A stretch of 64,000 nt of DNA from Saccharum officinarum (lineage: Eukaryota; Streptophyta; Magnoliopsida; Poales; Poaceae). Below the pieces are notes generated by a model. The model did no database searches. It was not told the origin of the DNA and was given only the letters and a program-made list of their open reading frames with translations. The stretch's first letter is position 1. Each line of letters begins with the position of its first letter. The stretch spans positions 39,849,335 to 39,913,334 of the forward strand of contig CM036191.1 in NCBI GenBank assembly GCA_020631735.1, given 5' to 3'. Of this stretch, positions 34,148 to 45,267 are shown in pieces. Both the position numbers and the translations under genes were made by a program.

Positions 34148-34320
34148 GGTGCCGCAGTGTGATTTATTGGTTTTCCTACCTCTCGGTGATAGACTGATAC
34201 TCCTCTATCATCAATTCTATACATTTATTTCTCCAAGCACGTTGCTTTTCAACTCCATGGGCTGAACAGCTGGAATTGCTTCCACAAGATGATTACTGCT
34301 TATTATCAACCACTTTTCTG
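34148..34320 (+). repeat. CNL leader-segment duplicate (copy C)
   Basis: 'ttatgtag|gtgccgcagtgtgatttattgg', 'ctcggtgatagactgata', then 'ttccacaagatgattactgcttatta' follow the order of the other leader copies, with more divergence. Confidence 0.55.
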
Positions 34321-34669
34321 TACTGAAGGATAGGTCTGTAAAACAAGAATTGTAAGTTGTAACTGTGATTCAGACAATGCATTGTTAATGGCTTATTTCC
34401 ATGATGGATAATGACTTCTAGTTCTACTGTTCTAGGCTAGCTTCTGATACAGTTGAGACATACTGATATCCGTATCTAGCACTCTGATCACTGCCTTTTC
34501 AATTGTTCTGTGTTCAGCTATTGTTTCAATTTCTGATAGATTTGAAAGTTCTTATGTTGTGTTTAGTCTGGTCGCTAAATACTTGCTAATATTTTCTAAT
34601 CGTATGTTTGGACCAACAAGGCTGTCAACTAATCTGTTAAGCAATTCTAGCTTTCTCCACTTTTTGCAG

Positions 34670-34862
34670 GAGTTGCCGTGTGATTTGTTGGCTTTCTTTT
34701 CTCCTGGTGGCGATCGAGTGATATTCTGTAGTTATTTATTCTATTTCTTCAGGCGCTTGATTTTAATTAAGCTACTTCCCCTCAGTACTGAGATCTTAAA
34801 GGTAATGATACGCACAATCTGCTCCTGCGAGATGATTACTAGTGGTTCTTATTGTGAAACTA
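34670..34862 (+). other. Putative leader exon and intron of CNL2 (copy D)
   Basis: Acceptor-like 'ccactttttgcag' precedes 'gagttgccgtgtgatttgttgg'. A further acceptor 'ctattttccacag|gtgg' at about 34871 lies 22 bases before the start codon. This suggests a 5'-UTR intron ending just ahead of the ATG. Confidence 0.5.
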
Positions 34863-34894
34863 TTTTCCACAGGTGGTAGTGCTTCATTCACCTA

Positions 34895-37800
34895 ATGGGG
34901 ACCATATTATTTGCTTTTGCGGGATCATGCATCCAAAAGCTTCAAGAGATTATTACAAGTGAAGCAATACAAATACTAGGTGTCAAACAAGAGCTTAGTG
35001 ACCTGCAGCAAACAATGACACAAATACAGTATTTTCTCAAAGATGCTGATCGCAGAAGGATTGAAGACTTATCAGTTAGCAATTGGCTTGCTGAGCTGAA
35101 AGATGCAATGTATGATGCTGATAATATCATTGACTTGGCCAGGTTTAAAGGTAGCAACCTACTAGGAGAAAACCTTTCGTTGCCACCAAGCAAATTAACC
35201 ACATGCAATGATTTCCCAGTTGTCTCTTGCTTTTCTAATATTTGGACACGTCGTGAGATTGCTAAAAAAATTAGAAGCCTCAACAAAAGAATAGAGAAGA
35301 TCGAAGAGTTAGGTTCAAAATTCAAGTTTGAAATAGAACCCATAGCCAACATTTCATACCAGAGGAAAACTTCCTACCTTGTCGAACCAAATATTGTGGG
35401 AAAGGAGATTGTTCATGCTACCAGGAGATTAGTAGGGTTGGTAGTGGACAATAGGAAAGAGAAGGCTTACAAGATTGGTATTGTTGGAACAGGAGGAGTT
35501 GGAAAGACTACACTAGCTCAGAAAATTTACAATGATGAAAGAGTCAAAGGTTACTTTGAGAAACATGCATGGATTTGTGTTTCCCAACAGTACTCTCAAG
35601 TTGCTTTGTTGAAAGAATTACTTCGAAATATTGGAGTGCACCAAGAGCAAGGTGAAAGTGTAGGAGAGCTCAAAGCCAAACTTGCAGAAGCCATTAAAGG
35701 AAAGAGCTTTTTGCTTGTGTTGGATGACTTGTGGGAGTCTGATGTATGGACCAATTTGCTAAGAACTCCACTACATGTTGCTGCTCAAGTTACAATTTTA
35801 GTATCAACTCGGCACGATACAGTTGCAAAGGCAATTGGAGTTGGACATATGCACCGAGTAGAATTGTTGTCAGAGGAAGTAGGATGGGAGCTACTCTGGA
35901 AGAGTATGAACATCTTTGATGAAAAAGAAGTGCTCAACTTGCGCGACACTGGAATTGAGATTGTTCAAAAATGTGGTGGCCTTCCTCTTGCAATTAGGGT
36001 TATCGCTAGTGTCCTAGCAATAAAGGAGACGACTGAGAATGAATGGCAGAAGACTCTAAGGAATGATGCTTGGTCAATGAGTAACCTTCCTGCCGAACTG
36101 AGAGGCGCTTTGTACTTGAGTTATGATCAGCTGCCACAAAACATGAAGCAATGTTTCCTTTACTGTGCTCTGTATCCAGAAGATCAGAAAATGAATCGTG
36201 ATGATCTTGTCAGGATGTGGATCGCTGAAGGCTTTGTAGAGATGCAAGAATACCAACTAATGGAAGATACAGCAGAAGAATACTACTATGAGTTGATCTC
36301 AAGGAACCTCCTCGTACCAGATCGTGGCTTTGTTGACCAACAATGCTGCAAAATGCATGACCTATTAAGGCAGCTTGCTCATTATTTATCAAAGGAGGAT
36401 TGTTTACATGGAGACCCACAGTTGCTGGAGGGTACAATTGTATCTAGACTACGACGTGTGTCATTTGTAACAGACAAGGAAAAGGTTGTTTTGCCAAGTG
36501 TGGATAATCAAGAACTCAAAGTGAGAACTATAATGAGTTTTTGTGACAAGTCACTAACAATTGAACCTTCAATGTTCAAAAGATTTATGTATGTTCATGT
36601 TTTGGATCTCACGAGGTCAAGTATAAAAAAAATTCCAGATTATATTGGAAATTTGATTCATCTGTGTTTGTTGGATCTTAATGCTACCAGTATAACTTGC
36701 CTTCCTGAATCTATAGGTTCATTAAAAAACCTTCAGGTATTGAACTTGCAGCATTGTGGTGATTTGCACAACCTTCCTTTAGCAGTCACTCGATTATTCA
36801 GCCTACGGAGTCTTGGTCTTAATGAGACACCAATAAACCAAGTTCCAAAAGGAATAGGCGGATTAAAGTTTCTCAATGATTTGGGAGGATTTCCTATTGG
36901 TGGTGGCAATGCTAGTAGAGCTAGAATGCAAGATGGATGGAACCTAGAAGAGTTGGGCCCTCTTATGCAGCTGAGGAACCTCGAATTGATTAATCTGGAA
37001 AGAGCAGGTCCATGTAGTACTGATTCACTGTTAATAAACAAAATGTATCTCAAAAGGTTATCTCTACGGTGCACTGAAAGTACAGATGAACCATATTCTG
37101 AAGATGTTGTAATCAATATTGAGAAGACCTTTGATTTGCTAATCCCTGCGCACCACCTGGAGGTTCTCCGTTTTGTGAATTTCTTTGGTCGGAGGTTTCC
37201 CATCTGGCTAGGTACTGCTACCCATTTGCCTTCACTGACATATTTGAACCTCATAGATTGCAAATCATGTCTGCATCTTCCAGCAATCGGTCAGCTCCCC
37301 AACTTGAAATATCTGATAATCGATGGAGCCACTGCAGTCACAAAGATTGGACCTGAATTTGTTGGATATGGAGTAGGTAATCTCAGATCTATAGAGGCAG
37401 TGGCTTTCCCCAAGCTTGAAACATTGGTCATCTGGGATATGCCCAACTGGGAGGAGTGGTCCTTGGTTGCTGAAGAAGAACAAGAAGGAACAACAGCAGG
37501 TACGGAAAGAGCAGAGGATGAGGCTGATGCAAATCAAAAGGGGGACGCCCCACCTCCAAGGATACAGCTGCTGCCACGACTGAAGAAGTTGCACCTTAAC
37601 CGGTGCCCCAAGCTGAGAGCTCTCCCAAGGCAGCTTGGACAGGAGGCCACAAGCTTGAAGGAACTCCAATTAAGATACCTGCACAGCCTTAAGGTGGTGG
37701 AAAACCTCTGTATCCTGTCAGAGGCCCTTTTGATTGTAGATTGTGAAGGCCTAGAGAGGGTATCGAATCTTGCCCAAGTAAGAGAGCTGCGTGTACACCA

Positions 37801-38038
37801 GTGTGCCAACTTGAGGTGTGTTGAGAGGCTGAACAACTTGCGCCAGCTGTTTTCACAGAGGATACACAAGAGATTTCCTCACAGTGGCTGCCTGGGCTCC
37901 AAGAGCAGCATCGACAGCTGTACGGAGAAGATATGGATGTCTACACTTGGACATGATGAACATACAGGGATACCCAATCAGATGGCTATGAAGATCGATG
38001 TAAGCTATGACCATCGGTTAGATTTTCTAATTTGGTGA
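34895..38038 (+). CDS. CNL2: CC-NB-ARC-LRR disease-resistance protein
   Basis: A 1,047-residue open frame. Coiled coil of Rx type 1-150 with EDVID-like motif at 70-80. NB-ARC: P-loop GTGGVGKTT 198-206 (Lys204), RNBS-A near 221-234, kinase-2 LLVLDDLW 273-280, RNBS-B STRHD 304-308, GLPLA 362-366, [16 protein letters not shown] 420-430, MHD 487-489. LRRs from about 556 to 985. No signal peptide, membrane segment or integrated decoy domain. Such proteins act as intracellular receptors for pathogen effectors; the effector here is unknown. From residue 987 (37853) the sequence is out of frame with CNL1 because of one missing base, so the last 60 residues are probably not ancestral. The 3' end also overlaps a conserved intron (38000-38090); if spliced, the protein would end at 38111 instead. 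Confidence 0.92.
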   Translation: MGTILFAFAGSCIQKLQEIITSEAIQILGVKQELSDLQQTMTQIQYFLKDADRRRIEDLSVSNWLAELKDAMYDADNIIDLARFKGSNLLGENLSLPPSKLTTCNDFPVVSCFSNIWTRREIAKKIRSLNKRIEKIEELGSKFKFEIEPIANISYQRKTSYLVEPNIVGKEIVHATRRLVGLVVDNRKEKAYKIGIVGTGGVGKTTLAQKIYNDERVKGYFEKHAWICVSQQYSQVALLKELLRNIGVHQEQGESVGELKAKLAEAIKGKSFLLVLDDLWESDVWTNLLRTPLHVAAQVTILVSTRHDTVAKAIGVGHMHRVELLSEEVGWELLWKSMNIFDEKEVLNLRDTGIEIVQKCGGLPLAIRVIASVLAIKETTENEWQKTLRNDAWSMSNLPAELRGALYLSYDQLPQNMKQCFLYCALYPEDQKMNRDDLVRMWIAEGFVEMQEYQLMEDTAEEYYYELISRNLLVPDRGFVDQQCCKMHDLLRQLAHYLSKEDCLHGDPQLLEGTIVSRLRRVSFVTDKEKVVLPSVDNQELKVRTIMSFCDKSLTIEPSMFKRFMYVHVLDLTRSSIKKIPDYIGNLIHLCLLDLNATSITCLPESIGSLKNLQVLNLQHCGDLHNLPLAVTRLFSLRSLGLNETPINQVPKGIGGLKFLNDLGGFPIGGGNASRARMQDGWNLEELGPLMQLRNLELINLERAGPCSTDSLLINKMYLKRLSLRCTESTDEPYSEDVVINIEKTFDLLIPAHHLEVLRFVNFFGRRFPIWLGTATHLPSLTYLNLIDCKSCLHLPAIGQLPNLKYLIIDGATAVTKIGPEFVGYGVGNLRSIEAVAFPKLETLVIWDMPNWEEWSLVAEEEQEGTTAGTERAEDEADANQKGDAPPPRIQLLPRLKKLHLNRCPKLRALPRQLGQEATSLKELQLRYLHSLKVVENLCILSEALLIVDCEGLERVSNLAQVRELRVHQCANLRCVERLNNLRQLFSQRIHKRFPHSGCLGSKSSIDSCTEKIWMSTLGHDEHTGIPNQMAMKIDVSYDHRLDFLIW

Positions 38039-38090
38039 CATGTTTATCTTCTCTGCTTTTAATTATCCGTGCCTGTTTTATCTTTTTCAG
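38000..38090 (+). other. Probable intron at the 3' end of CNL2
   Basis: GTAAGC donor at 38000 and TCTTTTTCAG acceptor at 38081-38090. Equivalent introns lie behind CNL1 (gtaatg…catcaag) and behind the third CNL tail (…cttttcttcag, about 38749). In CNL1 the stop precedes the intron, so ancestrally it was in the 3' UTR. Confidence 0.6.
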
Positions 38091-38515
38091 GCAATAAGCG
38101 TGTGTCGCTGATATCGTGGTGGCCGAGATTATACATCAGGTGCCTACACAAGTAAGTCTGCATCAAGCTGGGCAGGACATGGGCAGGCAAGCTAGCCAAC
38201 CTAGAAGGGCGGATGTGTGTGTCATATGAAAGCTGATGCAGGGAGTCACAGAATGTCGTTGTGCTCTGTTTCTCGAGGAAGGACAAGAGTGATGCCCGCC
38301 TAATCAAGACACGCAATAACCAGTGTTTTGACGCCTGCATGTCTGAATAAAGTATATGCTACTCGTGTAATTTCCGTTTTAATGGACTTGTCGTGCCAAG
38401 AGCTACATCTGTTGAACTTGTCGTATCAATGTATGTAAAGTGTACTCATGAATTCTGACTACAAGCATTTTTCTCAAAAAACAAGAAAATAGTCGTCGAA
38501 CTCGTTCTTCCTGCT
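38091..38515 (+). other. CNL2 3' flank
   Basis: Shares 'tgtctgaataaa', 'cttgtcgtgccaagagctacatctgttg' and 'actcatgaattctgactacaagca' words with the CNL1 flank (23020-23310). Contains no independent gene. Confidence 0.55.
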
Positions 38516-39000
38516 GGGGCTCTGGGCTGTGCAGATTGATAACTTGCGCCATCTATTTCTGACAGATGATACGCAAGATGTTAGATGTTCGTCAAAGTGC
38601 CTGCCAGGGCATAGTGAACATACAGAGACGTTCAATCAGATGGCTATGAAGATGTAAGGTATAACCATTTGTTAGAATTTTCTAAATTGGTTATTAAACT
38701 TTTATCTACGCTGGTTTCAATTATCTGTGCCTGGCTTTCTTTTCTTCAGGGCATGAGGCATTGAGAATGGAAGTGACTAGACGCTAGAGCCTTGTATCAA
38801 GCTGACTTGCAGAATGTTATGCTCTGCTTATCGAGGAAGGAGAAGATGCCTGTCTCATTAAGTTGCCCAATTAACCAGTGTTTTGTATGCGTGCTGCGTG
38901 CATGTCTGAATAGCCAGTGTTATTCGGTTTTGTTGTAAGTTGTGGGGAAAATTATAAACCGTTCCTCCTATGAATTTCTGAACATTCAAATGTGTAATGT
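38516..39000 (+). pseudogene. Third CNL tail: degenerate 3' exon and flank
   Basis: 38535-38660 encodes in pieces the end of a CNL LRR ('NLRHLFLTDDTQD'-like), then 'gatggctatgaagatgtaagg', then an intron ending cttttcttcag and '.gcattgagaatggaagtgactag', paralleling CNL1 at 22490-22805. Only the last portion survives. It keeps the frame of CNL1 over the block where CNL2 has lost a base. Confidence 0.7.
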
Positions 39001-41732
39001 GAAATGGAGAATTCAGTGTTCATTTCATAACCCCTATCTATACTCTCTCGCGCTATGAACTAGCGCCTCCCAGATGCTCAGTAGGATCGCCAGTCGGTGT
39101 ATAATGATTTATCAGTTTTGACTTGCAAGTTGCAACCAACTGGTTTGCCTGACAGAACCTACCCTAAGCAAGCAAGCTAACTAGTTCAGATCTATTCTTC
39201 TCCAAGGCGGCCAACTCCTAAGAGCAAAACAAGAAAACGTGAAGCTCAGTTGGGCAGCCGAACTCGCTGCTCTATGGTTCCCATCGCCATGGAGGTCGTA
39301 AAGGTCGCCATGGTTTTTATTGCCGGAGCAGCAGAGTTTGCGGAGTGAGTCAGACAGGCCGCGCGGTTCCAATTGCCGGGCCAAGCCCAACCCCAAGTTG
39401 TGGGGCTCTTGTTCTACAGCATGTATTGTAAGCCCAGCCGCGGCCCATCACAAATGCAGAAGGCTGCAAAACATGGTGACCATTCAACTGTGGGAACATT
39501 CTGTACACACTACATAGTATTCATGCAGTAATAAAATACGGCAATTATTACATATTAATAAATTATAATTGTAGAATTCTGATGGGTGTCAGAAATGCAC
39601 GCCCAGGGAGCTGTGCATTGCCTTGCCTTAGCACACAACCTGCTGTGAACATATACTAAGGTCCTATTTGGCAAAGTTCCAGTTTACTAGTAGAACCGTT
39701 TTTTAGCTCAAGCTCCATGAGCAATTCTATAGGTGACGCTGAACATGCTTTGATGAATCATTTGACAAAACAACTTCTCGTGATGAAAAAAATTGAAATA
39801 GCCATAATGTCTGTCTCTTTATTTTTTTTCCTTCTTATTTCTTGCTCTTTATTTCCTTCTTCCCTATCACACTCGGTCCTTCATGAGGCCGGCGGACACG
39901 CACACCAACCTCCCCCACGCACGCCCTGGCAGCCACGTCGTGGGAACTCTGGTGGCTGCGTTGCGGATGCCCTAGTGGCCAAGTCGATCTTCTACGGTGC
40001 GCCTTTTCTTGTCCGTGCCCGATGGCCACGCCCCACCCTCCCCGCGCCATTGTCCATGTCAAGGGTGAATCGGGCCTCCGCCCTCGGCGGGGCCACCAGG
40101 GCGAATGGGAGCAGAATTTGATGTGATCCTTAAGTGGAGCTGTACTTGTGTAATTTGCAAAAAAAAAATGGACATGCATGATTGATGATTGGTGTGTTTT
40201 TAAGGTTGGTTAGGGATGGGATGCCGCAGTAAGGTATCATGCATCCTCAACGGAATTATTAGCACCGTTCCTCCAACAGGTCCTAATATAATTATTAATG
40301 GTTTTTGTTATTTGTCTGTCGACTGTTTTTTTTTTTTAGTTGTATCTGTCAGATTTAGGGCCGTTGGATGTGTTTGTAGATTCGTGCGGGCGTTTTGAGG
40401 TGCAGACTGCTTATAGTGGATTCTTAAACCGGCGCATCCGAAACCCGCTCACCCGCTTTTTTTTAAATCCACGCCCATCGTTTTCTCTTTTCTTATCCTC
40501 TGCCACTTCCTTTTTTTCCCCAAATCGCACGGCCTCTCTGTCTCCGCCGCGGGGTCACGCGGGGGCGGTGGTGTGGAGCATGCTTCTGCCGCCGGCCGCC
40601 GTGGGACTTCCTCCGTCGTGGTCGCGCGGGCGGTGGCCGGCCGGCGAGCCTTCGGCGCCGCTTTCACCAGTGGCGACGGCGAGAGGACCTCCGCGCGCAG
40701 GTCACGCGAGCTCGCGCCCCCGGTTCCCCCTGTGCTCAGGACGTCAAGCACCCCGGCTTTTCCCCTCGCGCGTGCTGAAGGTTCCCGCGAGCTCAAGTCG
40801 TGCGCGCTGTTCGTCGACTGGAGCAGTCCAATTTGTAACCGCCTTGCTGCTGATTTGGGCTTTTTTTTTGTTTCGCTCCTGTTGTTTGTCTGTAGATGAT
40901 GACTTCTGGTAGGCGTCCCCTGTAAATTGATGATGTAAACTAGTTTGATTTCGTGTTGTTTTGTGCGCTATAGTCTTGTATCTATCTAATTTTGTAGAAA
41001 TTTACTATGTTCTGTACGCTATAGTGAGTGTGTTCTAGCTGCTGAGATTCGTAGACGTTTTAGCTGTTGTTCTTAGATACAAATGCTGTTTTCTGCAGCA
41101 GATGATTTTTAGTTTCCATAACTGGGGGCTTTAATGCTGTGCCCTGTGTGTAACTACAGATTTTCTTTTTTTAGTATGGTAATAAGTCGTGGCCTCTAAT
41201 TTTGTTGTCAAATCCTTTTTTGCAGTTCGGTTTTGAGGTTAAGGAGCTGATATGAAACAGAAAATGACCTATTCGAAGCCACAGTTTCATCGAGTCAATT
41301 CGCGTGCTTTGCTTTGGCTAGTTGGCTTGCTCGGTAATCTTTTGCACTAGCTTGTGTACATGTGTGAATAAAAAAGCATATCAAGTTCTCTGAAATAGTT
41401 GATTGTCTAGAATGATTGCACTACTCCAAATATTTGTCTAGCAGTGTATTTTTTCAGCTGATTCTTTGCATTTCTCAGAACTTTTTTCTGATTTAAACCG
41501 GGGGTCATTGAATAGAATTGAATGTGTGTTTTGCAATGGCAGGCTGTATGATTTTATGATCCAGTAGCTAGCACTAGCACTTTTTTTTAAAAGGGTTTTT
41601 ACTTTTGTTTTTGCTGGTATGCAAGTGACTGTGTTTTTTATTTCCTGATCCCTTTAATGTAGCTGCAGCTAGCACTAGCGAACTTAATTTCACCTGCACA
41701 CATGTAGAGATTCTTCTTTGTTTTGTTTGTCT
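39001..41732. other. Unassigned DNA
   Basis: No recognised gene. 39658-40290 may be a DNA transposon, with 'aggtcctatttggca' at the left and 'ccaacaggtcct' at the right as weak inverted ends. 40380-40900 is a GC-rich patch open in several frames, with nothing like a known domain. Beyond 40900 the DNA is T-rich and intron-like. Confidence 0.35.
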
Positions 41733-42234
41733 CCACCAAGGCCTCGTTTAGATGCCCAAATCGGGTGTTCCCGATTTACTGTGCTACACTGTAGCACTTT
41801 TGTTTTTATTTGGTAATAATTGTCCAAACCTTGATTAATTAGGCTTAAAATGTTCGTCTTGTAAAGTACAACAAAACTGTGCAATTAGTTTTTGATTTCA
41901 TCTACATTTAGTACTCCATACATGTGCCGACATTTTGATGTGATGGGGAATCTTCTTTTTGCATAGTAAAATTTGGGGTGCAATTCTCCCCCAAATTTCA
42001 CTATGCAAAAAGAAGATTCCCTGTCACATCAAAATGTCGGCAAATGCATGAAGTACTAAATGTTGATGAAATAAAAAACTAATTGCACAGTTTTGTTGTA
42101 CTTTGCGAGATGAACATTTTAAGCCTAGTTAGTCAAAATTTGGATAATTTTTACCAAATACAAACGAAATGCTACAGGAATTCTGATACAGTGTTTTTCT
42201 CTCCAATTCACCGAACTAAACAAGGCCTTGGTGG
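41733..42234. mobile_element. 502-bp palindrome made of two head-to-head MITE copies
   Basis: The left half (CCACCAAGGCC…) and the right half (…GGCCTTGGTGG) are inverted copies of the same GGCCTTGTTTAG-family MITE, with arms of about 245 bases and a loop of under 20 bases around 41983. Family words gcaattagttttt, gtacaacaaaactg and cattttgatgtga occur in both. Arms differ at several percent of positions. Confidence 0.85.
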
Positions 42235-44574
42235 AACTAAACAAGGCCCAAAGAAACTAGTCAGGTCGGGGTGCTTCGTGCTTGCCAGTGACGTCTGAGT
42301 CTGTCACACGCTTCCTGGAGGCCTCTCCCTACTGCGAGCCCTGTTTTTTGTTTGTGTGTCTTGTGGTCCTCAGCCACCTCTCCTGCACCACAGCAACCAT
42401 GATTGTGTTGTTTGGAGAATTTCTGAGTTTCTTTGGATGGCTAACTGCTGTGCTACATGAGGTTTTGAGTGCAATGCCCCACTGATTTTAATTCCTGGAG
42501 CAACATGGCCTAAGAATGTTCTACTGTTCTATACTCCTATGCGATGGTAATGTTGTAACAGGCTTGCACGTCGCTTGAAATGGGCAGTGGTGCTTCTAGA
42601 TGCTCCTGAGATGGGTGTATTACGAGCATTGCAAGAAACTGCTCTAGTTCCATACCTAATAATTAGCTCTGTACCAATATATTGGGTCCTTTTGTCTTAT
42701 GGTTGTATCATTGCATCCCTTGTCTCATCCTCAATATGAATGTGGTTATGCTCTTGTTAACTGGGATTTTTTATTTATTTGCTATTGTAGTACACTCAAT
42801 GATTTGTTGTGCCTCAATGTTTTGGGGCTGTTTGGTTAGATGCAATCCAAACAGCCCCTTAGTTTCTATTTTTTTGTATTTTTATTTGAACTCTATTGAA
42901 TCTCTTTTTTTAGCAAACCGTCATGTGAAGAAGGGGTTTGCTAGTGTTTGAGTGTCTCTCTTTCTCTCTCTATGTGTGTGTGTGTTTTTATGATTTTTTT
43001 AGTTGCTGCTGATAAAGTTGTAGGAGCTGGTAGAGCAACTGCTGTTGATGCAATAGTTGGAAAGTTGTTGCTGCTGGTCGGTTCCTAGTTCAGGTACCCT
43101 TAGTATGTTTGCTTGGTTCAGTTATTGATGTGGTGATTATTTCATTTGTGAGGGAGTAGAAGGTGGAGTTGATTTTTTTCAGCTCTAATGTTTAGGGTTT
43201 TAAATGTGAATTTAGTTGATTTGAATTTTGTATGGAGGGTGTGTTTTGTCCTTCTGCCTGTCACTTAAATTGGTGGGCTTTCTTGTTTGTGTGTACATGT
43301 GTTTTTTGCTAGCTAGGGTGCTTTGTCTCCTTCCTGCATGTGAAGTTTTGTAGCTGTATGAGTTGTAGCTGGGTTTTTTTTGCTGTCATCTTCAGTGTGT
43401 GGACTGCTTTGTTATCATTTTTTGGTCATGCTTTTTTTTTGCTTACTTTTTTTTCCGCATTTTGCAGGGTCTTCGTCCGTTGATATTGTCACTTCATTCC
43501 AAAAGATGAGCTTAAGGTGATTATTACATGCCTATCTTTGCATTAAGATTTCTGTAGTTGAGAGTAGTATTCTGTAGCTTAAGGTTAGTTGTATGAGTTG
43601 TATCTGTAGGTTTTTTTTGCTATTATCTTCAGTGTGTGGACTGCTCTGTTGCTGTATTTGAGGCATTGGATGTGTTTGTTGCTTATGACCTGCAAGCGTT
43701 ACAGATTGATTTATGTCTGTGCTTTGCATTATTTTCTGCCACTATCCTTCAGTGTGAGTGTGTAAATTTTGCTGATGTCTTTGAAGGTGGGTTTTTTTAG
43801 TTGCAGTTCTTTTTTCTTTTGCCTTCTGAGTGTGTCTGTGTTGTGTGTGTTCTTTGTGTGCGTGGGTGCATATGTGTCTTTTTGCGTGTGTGTTACTTTT
43901 TTTTTTTATTTTTCTTTTTCTTTTCTTTTGGCATTAGTTGTATTTGTCAGAGTTGAGTTATGTTTATCTCTCTCTGATGTTTGCTGCTTGATGCTACTTT
44001 TGTTGCAGTTGTTTCTGTGTGTGTTTTTTTGTTTGGCTTTTTTCTTTTTCTTTTTTTAGTTCATGTCGATGGATCTATTACATGAAGTGTTAGTTTTTCC
44101 GAGAATGGTACCGGAATCTCGAGGTTTTCTACAATCTTTCATAGAATAAGTGATTTGTCATCTTGTAATTTGTACCTATACTAACAATCTATTGGGTTGA
44201 TGAGAATGCCACTTGGTTGGTGGGAAACATTGACTTTCAGTTAAGGAAGGAGTATATTGTTGTTAGCTTCTTTTCCGGACTTAGGCCATCTGAATTGGAT
44301 TCACGAGCACATCAATTGACTTCGAATTCACCCAGTAATTCTTTTTAGTCTAGTGTTTGGATTTTAATTGTGTTGCAACTTTGATGCAAAGGTTGGATAC
44401 TTGGATGCCATCTGGCAAAGTGTTTGGTCTAGTTGATACATGTTACATATACCACCTTATAAACAATTAGTGTCTGTGAAACTAGCATAGATGATCTAGG
44501 CAATTAACTTTACAAGTTATGTGTGCTGTTCATTGCTACACTTGACAAATGCTATGTACATTTTCTTCTGGCAG
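42235..44574. other. T-rich unassigned DNA with internal repeats
   Basis: A roughly 95-base segment ('tatgagttgta.ctg.gttttttttgct…tcttcagtgtgtggactgct') occurs at 43355-43412 and 43592-43650, and 'tttttttagttg' words recur. It may be the interior of a gene-capturing transposon that also carries the AHL fragment, but no ends were found. A 35-base hairpin lies at 42824-42858. Confidence 0.4.
42824..42858. repeat. 35-bp perfect hairpin, MITE-end footprint
   Basis: GGGGCTGTTTGG and CCAAACAGCCCC are a perfect 12-base inverted repeat around an 11-base loop. The arms resemble the ends of grass MITEs (ggctgtttgg), so this may be a MITE that lost its interior. Confidence 0.7.
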
Positions 44575-45018
44575 GGGTGCTTTGAGATAATCTCGCTATC
44601 TGGTTTTTCTTGCTTGCGGAGGATGGTGATACTCGCAGCAGGACTGGTGGCTCGAGTGTCACACTTGCAGGATCTGATGGCCGAGTTCTTGAGGGTGTGT
44701 TGCTGGAATGCTTATGGCTGCAACTCCTGTTCAGGTCTGATACATGTGGATTTTCTTCCTCACCCTAGCTCACTTGGTATTTCTACCCGTGTCTGATTGG
44801 TCATCAGGTTGTGGTGGCTAGTTTTATCGCAGATGGAAAGAAATCAAAGCCAGCTGAAGCACAAAAAGGTTGAACCGATGGCTGCTCCTCCACCACATAT
44901 GGCTACCTTTGTGCCAGCTCCGGTGGCCACCAGCCCTCCATCGGGGGATCATCCAGTGCATCATCTGATGACTCTGGCAGCCCAGTCAACCACAGTGCAA
45001 TGCTCTGGTGCTGGTTTA
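44575..45018 (+). pseudogene. AT-hook motif nuclear-localised (AHL) gene fragment, PPC/DUF296 domain
   Basis: After an acceptor (cttctggcag) the frame gives CFEIISLSG; then, with a frame change, LLAEDGDTRSRTGG, VTLAGSDGRVL and, with another, AGMLMAATPVQ. An intron (44735-44807, GT…CAG) follows, then VVVASFIADGKKSKPAEA and, after a further shift, KVEPMAAPP. This is the PPC domain and C-terminal tail of plant AHL transcription factors, with the intron kept. AT-hooks and the 5' exons are missing. At least three frameshifts make it a pseudogene. Intron retention argues for DNA-level capture or duplication and not retroposition. It ends 250 bases from the gypsy LTR. Confidence 0.75.
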
Positions 45019-45267
45019 GAAGTACGTGGCTAAGGCCAATCAGGAAGGTTCAGAAGTACGTGGTTAAGGCCAAGCAGCCATCCTCTGATGCTTGCTTTTT
45101 TGTCATGTGCTTTTCGTATCGGATGTTCTTTTAACGGGTTTGGTTTGGTAACCTGTTATGTGTTTCCTTGCCTGTTATCAGAATATGACAGATTGTTGCT
45201 CAACAAATCTGTCAGTTTTTTTAGTTGTGCTTTTTTTCTCGTTAGTCAAAAAAGCTGACAGACCTGT
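45019..45267. other. Short spacer with a 36-base direct repeat
   Basis: 't.agaagtacgtgg.taaggccaa.cag' occurs twice (45017 and 45053). No gene. Confidence 0.5.

Noticed and set aside
40340..40912. 190-codon GC-rich frame
   Set aside because: Three overlapping frames on both strands, no family match, no splice or start context; left as unassigned DNA.
43769..44059. Frame coding for Phe/Leu/Cys/Val-rich, membrane-like protein
   Set aside because: A by-product of T- and TG-rich DNA, with no conserved features.
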